Assembly: GCA_032353305.1 (NCBI GenBank)
Contig: JAUCNG010366595.1
Location: forward strand, 1 to 11,770
Direction of reading: 5' to 3'
DNA from: Cephalothrix spiralis
Lineage: Eukaryota; Nemertea; Palaeonemertea; Archinemertea; Cephalotrichidae
DNA: 11,770 nt
Position numbers and translations under genes: made by a program. Below the pieces are notes generated by a model. The model searched no databases and had not been told where the DNA came from. It was given only the letters and a program-made list of their open reading frames with translations. Positions 1 to 6,848 of this stretch are shown here, piece after piece (within the stretch, counting starts at the first letter, position 1; every line of letters begins with the position of its first letter).

Positions 1-411
1 TCCAATATGCCAAATCAGCAAAAACCCCAAAATGGCCAAAAAGTGGACTTATGATGTTACGTTCCTACAGGCTTCATTTGTCATGGTCGTTGCTATGTTT
101 AAATATACAGTATTTAAACTTCCTTAAAAAGTCACGTGAAATTTTGGGAAAACCAGAATTGGGCAATTATTATCCTTGTCTTGTTGTTGTAGTTTATTTG
201 TCCACCGCCATACAAATGATCCCAAATTGCACACACATACCCAATCATATTGAAATATTTCTCATTCTAACCATACAAATCTTTCAAACTTAGGTATTGA
301 AGTAGAATCGTGTTTGCTTATGTAAATGATCAATATAATATGAATCCAACTAGTATACTGTAGAAGGCAAGTAACTTCATACATGTACACGGATTGTTGA
401 TGTAAAGTAAA
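1..411. other. 5' flank of the Toll-like receptor gene
   Basis: No coding exon is supported here; the only open frame of 80 codons (51-293) has no recognisable domain. The stretch is the presumed promoter and 5' untranslated region of the plus-strand receptor that starts at 412. It holds an E-box and a Dorsal/NF-kB-like motif around 131-155. An AT-rich TATA-like run occurs near 330-340, but the transcription start cannot be fixed from sequence. Confidence 0.5.
131..155 (+). promoter_or_regulatory. E-box plus Dorsal/NF-kB-like motif
   Basis: Bases 133-138 read CACGTG, inside GTCACGTGA, which resembles the site of USF/MITF/TFEB-type bHLH-zipper factors. Seven bases further on, 146-155 reads GGGAAAACCA, which fits the Dorsal consensus GGGWWWWCCM. 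The pair lies about 260 bp upstream of the receptor start codon. Both motifs are short and occur by chance, so regulation of the receptor by them is an inference. Confidence 0.3.
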
Positions 412-545
412 ATGTATTTTCGTTATATTTTCTTGCTCTGCTGCTTTTTGAATCCGTCTTCCTCTTTTGAAGATGGGGAGTCAAGTTGCGAAATCGAGCA
501 GCGTTGTCCACAAAATTGTTCCTGTCAGGAAATTCCGTCGACCGG
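412..545 (+). CDS. TLR exon 1: signal peptide and start of LRRNT cap
   Basis: The ATG at 412 opens 44 codons plus two bases, ending at the donor GGgtaagt (intron starts 546). The peptide begins MYFRYIFLLCCFL, a short hydrophobic signal sequence, and continues into CPQNCSC, the first half of an LRR N-terminal cap. The two leftover bases (GG) join G1867 to make a glycine codon, and the cap's last cysteine (residue 50) is supplied by exon 2. The rebuilt cap is the main evidence that this small exon belongs to the receptor; the ATG is the first in this frame before the signal peptide. Confidence 0.88.
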
Positions 546-3500
546 GTAAGTAAAGTATAGTTATTATGATTTACGTAAAAGTTAAGTCCGCGAGCCGAAC
601 CAAGCGCATTCTGGTTGCCGCTAGGGGTGGCCTACCCTTATAAATGAGGGGCTGTATTTGCTGAAACTACTTACGGCATACTCTCGATAAATCTCCTGCC
701 GCTAGCGGAAGCCAGATGCATTCCAAATTGAATTTTATTGCATGACGATCCAGGTGGTCTATTGCGTAAAGGGTTGGATTAAACCAAACCCTTTATACAT
801 CAAGGTTATGGGGAGATCGTCGGATTAAACCAAACCCTGGCCGGGTTCGGTTAACATTTTGGTTCGGGGTTCGAGTTTGGGTCATGGTCGGGGTAGTTGT
901 GTTATAACCCTTCTGGTTGTCATTTTTATTCAGTATATTATTTCATGTGATATTTTCTCAAAAAGTTTGGGGTACGGCCCAGGCTCTAATTTCGGGGGCG
1001 GCACCGGGTCGGGTTATCATGTCATGCGACAAGACAGACCATAATTCATTAAATTATGCAGTGAACTATGCTGAAAATTCCAATAGTGTTTATTGATATT
1101 TGCTGAAAATTCCAATAGTGTTTAAATACAGCTTAAATTCTTGATACAGTCACTGATAAACTATATATTTTTGGAAAGGTAATTGGAAATGCTTATCAAT
1201 AGTTTTGATTTTCCACACCATTTGTCGTGGTAGGCAAATTTGCTCAAAGTATAGCTTGTATCATATCAAATGAAGCTTATGAAAAATTGGAGCATTACAG
1301 CGCCATCTTTATGTGAGGATGAATCGGGACTCAATAGATGACAATATAAATAATGCACTAACTAGTATATTTATACTGCAAAATGAGCTGCACTCATCCT
1401 ATTTTTCGTTTTGATATATTACAAGCCATACTTTTCGAGAACCTTTGTCTACAAATCCCCTGTATTGTGGGGTGGCGCATTGTATAACATGACCCTATTG
1501 TTCCAGAATCCGTTGTAATTTTTTCCATCTGCGCATGCGGAAACCTAAAACTCGACCGCGCATACGCATATATCGAAAACGACAAGATAACTTTTTCATA
1601 CTGCACGTGCTTTAAATAAAATAAGCATAAATCAGAGAGCAAATCCCTGCAAACGATTTTTCTGGGCACTCGAGTGCAACTGTACTTGGCACAGCTGACG
1701 GATAGGCGGTGAAGTAAAGGTTCTTCACGACTCGGAACCCGCGGTATCTCCGGATATTACGACGGACGTCCTATAATAACAACAAAACGACACCAGTATT
1801 TAGGTGATGTACCTTATAAATATAGCTCATCCTATCGACAATGCATTTTATTTAATTTAATTTCAGGGTCGCCATCAGATGTGTTACTTTCGATAATTCT
1901 AGGATTCCATACTTGCCAAGCCGTATCGGAAGAAGGCATGTTGTAACTATCGAGTTAATTGTAGATAATATTACAGAAATAAGAAAAGGCGACTTCGTTG
2001 AAAACAAGGAACTTAAAATACTTGCTCTATCAAATACTCCAATAATTGAAAGTGGAGCATTGGAACCCCTACAAAACCTAGAAACATTGATTTTAATTCG
2101 CGTGGATGTATCAAAATTGATAAATGTTTCTTTTCAAGATTTGAATAATTTGAAAAGGCTTGCGATAGTAGCATCATATTCTCAAAATGATGGCATGAAA
2201 ACTATAATTCAATTTCTTCAAAAGTTTCATAGTATAGAAGAGCTAAAGGTTGATTACACGACTTTACATATAGTAGACGACAATACAATTAAGAACAACA
2301 GCAAGCTGAAAAAGCTAAATTTTAACGTAGGTTTTAAATATGACGGACTGATTGTTAATATAACCGAAAAATCAATATCGGTCAATATCAATATCAATAA
2401 TTTTCAGAATCACATGCCAGTTATATATGCACCAAAATGTGAAGTGAAAATCAAAATACATTCTGGGCAACTTGGCGAGAACCCAATATACATCGATACT
2501 CATATGATGTCAAAAATAGGTCGAAATAGTTCGCTGAGTCTAATATTTTATCTTCAGGGAGTACAACTTAATCTTGATCCAAAGGCATTTGAATTCAGAA
2601 AAATAAAAGCTGTTGAGTTCATTGGAAGTTTTGACACAAAAACCAAGAATTCCTTCATAAAAGATATTTTCTCCTCTCTCTCTAAGAGCCAAGTTGAAGC
2701 AATCAGAATATCAAATAGAAATATATTAGCTGTACCATTATCAAAAAGTTTATTTGCAGATTTAAGTGACACAAAAATCAAATCAATTGACTTAAGCTTC
2801 ACATATATCTCGAAAGTAGAAAAACATGCACTTTCAAACTTAACGAGCCTAGAAACTTTAAATTTGGCTCAATCCTCAATCTATGATGTTTTAAACAATC
2901 TCCAAAGCCAAAACGTGAAGAATCTTAATCTATCAAATAACATTTACGAAGGAAGTTTTTGTAATATCATTAATAGGTTTCGAAAACTACAAAAAGCTGA
3001 TTTTTCTCGAAGTGCTCATATTTGTTCATGTAAAGACGTTCCAAATAAAAGGATGTTAGAATTACATTTAGATGCAACTTATGTATGGGGGCACAATATA
3101 AATAAAACCGATTTTCGATGCCTTCAACAGTTAAAGGTGCTGAGTCTAAATGATAATTCTCCTTGGATGCGTCCTTCTTTTCCTCTAGATGACTTGTTAA
3201 TTAACAACATGAAACAACTACAATATTTATACTTGAGAAATAATAAAGCTACTTTATCAAAATCTTCACCTTTTACGGGATTACAAAATCTAATTCATTT
3301 AGACATTTCCATCAATAATTTCCCAACTATTTACAATACAACTTTTGAGGACCTTATTTCGCTAAAAACAGTACTTTTATCAAGGTGCCAGTGCAGAAAC
3401 TTAGAGTCCGGATTATTTCTTAGAAACAGAAACCTTGAAGTGATTGACCTCTCAAATAACGAACTGAAAACTTTAAGTGATGATTTATTAAAAGGTCTGA

Positions 3501-4411
3501 CAAAGCTAAAACAATTGGATATGAGTAATAATAGGCTTACGACCATACCTCACCTAGCTTTACAGGATTTAAGGACTGTACTTGAGATTTCTTTAGATGG
3601 AAATCGGTTCATATGCGGATGTCTGAACAGACATTTGAGGGACTGGATGCAAAATGAAGCTTGTCACGAAAAAATCATTTCTGGCTATGACCAGAAATGC
3701 AGTCCGAATTCAAATGAAATGATTTACAATTTTGAAATCTCTTGGATAAGTTGTCATTTAGAAGTAGTGATAGCGATATCCGCAATACTTCTATTGGCCT
3801 TAGTGACACTACTTATTGTTGTGTTCTACAACTACAGAGTTGATATCCAATTCTGGTGGTTTGTAACACGTCGAAGAAAGACACATCGAAAAGTATCAGG
3901 TTATACACCTATACCGGGTGAACTAAGCTGGGAAGATGGGGATCCAACTCGCATTCCACAGTGGGATGCATTTGTGTCATACTCAAGCAAAGATGATGAT
4001 TTTGTCAAAAACAAGCTGATTCCTAACTTGGAAAAATCTGATGCTGTCAACTTTGAGCTTTGTTTTGATGGCAGAGATTTTGACTTGGGTGCATTCATTG
4101 CTGACAATATTGAGCACGCTATCAACAAGAGTAACTGGATCATGTTCATCATTTCAAAGAACTTTCTGCTCAGTGATTGGTGTAAATATGAAGTTAGGCA
4201 AGCCGAGTTGAAGTGCTTTGAAGCCAGAGAAAATGTCACTATCCTCATCTTTTTAGAAGGGGTCAAAAGAAGCAAATTACCAAGATCACTGAAGATATTA
4301 TCAGAGAAAATAACATACCTAGAATGGAAAGAAGGGCAAAAGAATGAAGATTTGTTTTTCAAAAAACTCAAAATTCTCCTTGCACGAAAGAGAAAGTGCA
4401 GTGAAACCTGA
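412..4411 (+). CDS. Toll-like receptor (LRR ectodomain, one TM, TIR); join 412-545, 1867-4411
   Basis: This is a complete two-exon Toll-like receptor of about 892 residues, a normal family length. In order it shows a hydrophobic signal peptide (about 1-19), an N-terminal LRR cap with cysteines at 32, 36, 38 and 50, about 22 leucine-rich repeats (70-625), a single C-terminal LRR cap (Cys 628, 630, 644, 656, 674), a membrane helix (about 676-701), a basic stop-transfer stretch (RRRK) and a TIR domain (about 742-885). TIR box 1 is WDAFVSYS and box 2 contains CFDGRDFDLG. One C-terminal cap only indicates the single-cysteine-cluster type. Several N-X-S/T sequons lie in the ectodomain. TLRs sit in plasma or endosomal membranes and signal through TIR adaptors such as MyD88; the ligand cannot be inferred. 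Oddities are a leucine in place of the BB-loop proline and F-F in place of the box 3 F-W. Family assignment is certain; orthology to a named TLR is not. Confidence 0.93.
605..720. repeat. Imperfect inverted repeat in TLR intron
   Basis: The arm GGTTGCCGCTAG (about 613-624) is the imperfect reverse complement of CTAGCGGAAGCC (702-713), with CTGG/CCAG flanking pairs extending the stem. The loop holds a second small inverted pair around GGGGTGGCCTACCC. The whole is about 115 bp and could be a foldback transposon remnant. Confidence 0.4.
776..838. repeat. 17-bp direct repeat pair
   Basis: GGATTAAACCAAACCCT occurs at 776-792 and again at 822-838, a spacing of 46 bp. The first copy also forms a short stem with the preceding AAAGGGTTGG (768-777). 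The second copy leads into the GC-rich GGTTCGG-like tract. Confidence 0.6.
835..1020. repeat. Degenerate GGGTTCGG-like tract
   Basis: Variants of GGGTTCGG, GGTTCGGGG and GGGTCGGG recur at 841-895 and 969-1015, in contrast to the AT-rich surroundings. A related GC-rich patch (GGTCCGGACC, GGGTCGGGCCC) occurs far away at 6711-6761. This looks like degenerate simple-sequence or transposon-derived repeat, not coding sequence. Confidence 0.35.
1069..1124. repeat. 24-bp tandem direct repeat, period 32
   Basis: The 24-bp unit beginning TGCTGAAAATTCC and ending GTGTTTA is present without change at 1069-1092 and 1101-1124, separated by TTGATATT. It is an exact recent duplication inside the receptor intron. 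Confidence 0.85.
1867..4411 (+). CDS. TLR exon 2: LRR ectodomain, membrane helix and TIR domain
   Basis: The acceptor tttcag ends at 1866 and the exon is open to the TGA at 4409-4411. It encodes residues 45 (split codon) to 892. The first residues complete the N-terminal cap (GVAIRC). Leucine-rich repeats follow, for example LEVIDLSNNELKTL and LKQLDMSNNRLTTI. The C-terminal cap begins CGCLNRHLRDW, the membrane segment contains AISAILLLALVTLLIVV, and the TIR domain contains WDAFVSYS, FIISKNFLLSDWCKYE and a terminal LFFKKLK. The 5' end cannot be an independent start because no ATG lies near it and the cap needs exon 1. Confidence 0.93.
3938..4387 (+). other. TIR domain of the TLR
   Basis: The cytoplasmic TIR domain covers residues about 742-885. 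Box 1 is WDAFVSYSSKD, box 2 is LCFDGRDFDLG, and the alpha-C/D region has SDWCKYE, typical of animal TIRs. The family's box 2 usually reads RDxxPG. Here it is RDFDLG, so the BB-loop tip proline is leucine (residue 785). Box 3 has FF (875-876) where FW is usual. Confidence 0.95.
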
Positions 4412-4524
4412 ACAGTCAAATTATAATGAATCCTTCAAATTATTTGAAAATTATAATGCAACTTATAAAATGCTTAGGCAAAGGTGTCAGAAAACATAGA
4501 TAGTTAATTTGAATGTTAAATTTA

Positions 4525-4556
4525 ATTAAACTCGCAAGGAAACTACATGTTTTGTA
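4525..4556 (+). terminator. Possible TLR polyadenylation signal
   Basis: ATTAAA at 4525-4530, about 115 bp past the receptor stop, is followed some 20 bases later by a GT-rich run (TGTTTTGT, 4549-4556). This is the common layout of a polyadenylation site. AATAAA hexamers also occur further down, near 5384 and 5410, so the true 3' end is uncertain. Confidence 0.25.
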
Positions 4557-4638
4557 GATTCTTTTGTCAAAAATTAGCTTATGCATATGTTTTTTTATAT
4601 ATGTTGTAGTAGGGATGATAGGCTTTCATTATAACGAA

Positions 4639-4671
4639 AGGTCATGTCCCCGGGGGTCAAAGTCAAGGTCA
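4639..4671 (+). promoter_or_regulatory. Cluster of nuclear-receptor half-sites
   Basis: Four hexamers of AGGTCA type lie in 33 bp: AGGTCA (4639-4644), GGGTCA (4654-4659), AAGTCA (4660-4665) and AGGTCA (4666-4671). The last three are directly abutting. The end reads TCAAGGTCA (4663-4671), the extended monomer site known for FTZ-F1/SF-1 and ERR-type receptors. Whether any receptor binds here is inference. Confidence 0.35.
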
Positions 4672-5148
4672 AATATATAAGTAATGTTTTTCAACATTCA
4701 ACCTCCCTAAGAGGAAAAATGATTAAAGATTTAGAATCCTTAGCCCATTTCCTTTTCAATGATACCAACTTCATTAATTTTGTTCAAATATTAACAGAGC
4801 TATGCAGGATGTCTACTGACTTCTGAGCCTCAATTCATAGAAAAAATATAATTTATTTAATCAGACACCCTGTAGGCCTGTATCATATTAAAAACTCAGT
4901 AATTCAATTATGAGAGTGGTTTTTACGTTGGAGTGCAGGTTAGGTAGATTTTAGTATATTTAACAAATGTCTTCGGCATAAATTTAAGTCAAACTATTTA
5001 ATGGAATACCAAAAATTCCATAAATTTGTAAAATGTGCCTCTGTAAATATTGTATAATCGAGATACACATTAGTATTGTAAATATTAATTATCAAATATA
5101 TATATATCCATTATGTAGAGCTATAAATACAATAATCTGTGTTTGTTG

Positions 5149-5253
5149 TATGAGTATTAAAATCCACAATGATCAAAACCGAAAATGAATTTAGAAATTT
5201 TAAATTTCTAAATAGTTTTTCGGTTTTAATCATTGAGGATTTTTATACTTATA
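5149..5253. repeat. Near-perfect 105-nt inverted repeat (hairpin)
   Basis: Arms of about 52 bp fold around base 5201. Pairing by position gives about 45 of 52 matches, with three adjacent mismatches at 5186-5188 and isolated ones at 5152, 5158, 5166 and 5174. There is essentially no loop. A weaker extension (TGTTTGTTGTATGA on the left, TCATACAAAGCGAACA on the right) suggests a longer foldback of about 5138-5280. It could be a MITE-like foldback transposon; a transcribed hairpin is the alternative. Confidence 0.8.
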
Positions 5254-5675
5254 TTCATATATTTTCATACAAAGCGAACATTCTTTCTTTAATATATATA
5301 TTTTTTTAAAGAGTAACTTCAATATAAACAATAACAAGAGCTTATGTGTCAAAAGCTCGATCTTGACAATAATTATACGGCAAATAAAAGTGACATCGAT
5401 TATGGGCGCATAATAAAATTATTATAAACGGAAAATCGATAAAATATGGGTGCAGTGCATTTTTATGTTTTTTATTCTTAAAATGTTCTGTATTCTTAAA
5501 TATTAATTATATACTTATGTACTTTTCAATTAAAAAAAATTAGGTTTATTGAGAGTAAATCATTATTGTGTTTATTATATGCTTTCATTATTAATAATAT
5601 AATCATTTGCATGATTTTAAGTATCTCATAAAGTTTTTCTATAGGCTATATATGCTAAATATTTTTCTGTAATTT

Positions 5676-5950
5676 GGGTCATTGCATGTCCTAAAATATT
5701 TCTATAAGGATTCAAACTCAAAAATTTAGAACTACTATTTTAAAATGCTTAACAAGCAAACTTAGTTAATAATTTAAATTGATGTTGAGCGCCGACGGCG
5801 CGAGAGAAAATGTCCAAAATTTGCTCAAATAAAAATAATGCGAAAAAATTTAAGACATTTTACAGCAGAAAAAATATTTTAAAATTTTAGATTATTTTAA
5901 TTTTAGGACATTTAAGGAGCGATTTTTAAATTCTAGGACGACAATGACCC
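5676..5950. mobile_element. Candidate foldback MITE
   Basis: GGGTCATTG at 5676-5684 is the exact reverse complement of CAATGACCC at 5942-5950. Inside these ends, GTCCTA on the left (5688-5693) pairs with TAGGAC on the right (about 5933-5938). A second inverted pair, ATGTCCTAAAAT (5686-5697) and ATTTTAGGACAT (5900-5911), is also exact. The 275-bp interior is AT-rich with no coding sequence. No clear target-site duplication is visible, so the borders are uncertain. Confidence 0.4.
5789..5801. repeat. GC palindrome GCGCCGACGGCGC
   Basis: A perfect 6-bp-arm palindrome around A5795 stands out in very AT-rich sequence. It lies inside the candidate foldback element at 5676-5950. GC motifs of similar look (CGCCGCCGGCG) recur in the tandem array near 6500-6610. 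Confidence 0.6.
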
Positions 5951-6337
5951 ATGCATGGACGATATATATCACCATGTATTATTTTACATTTATAATCTGA
6001 ATATGTTACAATTGTAAGTCTTGATATTTAAGCTAAATATAACGAAATATATAAAGTCTGTGTTATGAACATTGTTGAGTCTACAGTAGACTTTCGTTGT
6101 TTGTTTGTATCGTCCTTTTTCCATAAGTTTTGTTGCCCAAGTTAAAAAATTGTCCAAAGTCATGACTTCGAGTATACTAACCATGCAAGCACTTCATTGA
6201 TAGGACAGGGGTCGGATGGACTTCTCGAAATAGACACAGAAAGCCCGTGCTCGAGCTCAACATATATGCTCCGCACTCTAATCTTTTTTATATACCGATT
6301 AGAATGGAGTATACGGTGAAGAGAGGGACAAGGTCCC

Positions 6338-6665
6338 ACTTTTCTCTCAAAAAATCCCACCGCTTGGGGAACAAAAATGACTTTTCCAAAAAATCTTGTC
6401 GGCGGTAAAAAAATTTAATTTTTGATTTTTTTGAATATTTAACGTCTGAGAATTCTATCGGGTAAAAAATTACCCCGACGGCTTTTTTCTCTCGAAAAGT
6501 CCGCCGCCGGCGAAAAATCATATGTTAATTTTTTCTTCAAATTTGACGTCTGAGAATTCCATCGGCGGTAAAAAACAGCGGCTTTTTCTCTCGAAAAGTG
6601 CGCCGCCGGCGGTATAAATTTTTTTTTAAATTATTTCCATTTTTCGGAAATTCTTATCGGCGGAT
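6338..6665. repeat. Imperfect tandem array, period about 104 bp
   Basis: Two good copies start at 6442 (ACGTCTGAGAATTCTATCGG) and 6546 (the same with one change, T to C). Each is followed by CTTTTTCTCTCGAAAAGT and CGCCGCCGGCG (about 6482-6512 and 6581-6611). More degenerate copies precede (CTTTTCTCTC at 6339, GTCGGCGGTAAAA at 6399) and follow (TTCTTATCGGCGG, 6651-6663). AT-rich spacers alternate with GC cores. Confidence 0.75.
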
Positions 6666-6793
6666 CCGTAAACCTATCTATTTTATGTCTTATATTGACC
6701 AAGCCAGTTTTGGTCCGGACCTTCGGTACGGGCTTGACCCTTCCGGGATCCGGGTCGGGCCCTTTTGTATTAAAACTGATTCTTTTAACTTAC

Positions 6794-6848
6794 CATGCGC
6801 AGCTTTGAGGAGATCGACAGCTTTTTCGTGATTTTCACCTTCAACACT
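6794..6848 (-). CDS. LIN7: LIN7 exon: end of PDZ domain
   Basis: On the minus strand the acceptor tttcag precedes 6848 and the donor gtaagt follows 6794. The 55 nt read [18 protein letters not shown] plus one base. This matches the LIN7 segment after NGV (vertebrate SVEGEHHEKAVELLKAA). The next codon should be glycine, but the following exon is not visible at lower coordinates in the window. Confidence 0.92.

Larger units (their letters stand above)
546..1866 (+). other. TLR intron 1 (1321 nt)
   Basis: The intron runs from gtaagt at 546 to a pyrimidine-rich acceptor ending tttcag at 1866, with phase 2 splicing. It contains no supported gene. Open frames inside it at 859-1044 (plus) and 1394-1669 (minus) show no domain. 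It holds an inverted repeat near 605-720, short direct repeats near 776-838, a GC-rich degenerate tract at about 835-1020 and a 24-bp repeat pair at 1069-1124. Confidence 0.85.
4412..6793. other. Gene-poor stretch between TLR stop and LIN7 exon
   Basis: I find no supported coding exon on either strand. Short open frames (4644-4826 plus; 5990-6184, 6160-6360 and 6288-6521 minus) have no recognisable domain. I looked on the minus strand for the missing LIN7 C-terminal exon and did not see it. The stretch holds the receptor's 3' end signals, nuclear-receptor half-sites, two strong inverted repeats and a tandem repeat array. Confidence 0.6.

Noticed and set aside
859-1044. Glycine-rich 61-codon open frame in the TLR intron
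   Set aside because: The translation comes from the degenerate GGGTTCGG-like tract and has no splice signals or domain.
1394-1669. 91-codon minus-strand frame
   Set aside because: It has no recognisable domain and lies in the receptor intron; composition looks random.
3901-4419. 172-codon open frame on the minus strand
   Set aside because: It lies exactly antisense to the conserved TIR domain, and its translation has no domain or plausible composition; it is a shadow of the receptor.
4644-4826. 60-codon plus-strand frame after the TLR
   Set aside because: It starts within the half-site cluster, has no homology I recognise, and is of a length expected by chance.
5990-6184. Minus-strand frame considered as the missing LIN7 C-terminal exon
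   Set aside because: Its translation (MTLDNFLTWATKLMEKGRY) does not match the expected KLVVRYTPKVLEEME segment and it lacks a properly placed acceptor in phase 1.
6302-6325. Minus-strand CGTATACTCCA resembling codons for RYTP
   Set aside because: One base is missing for that reading and the neighbouring codons in every frame fail to match LIN7.
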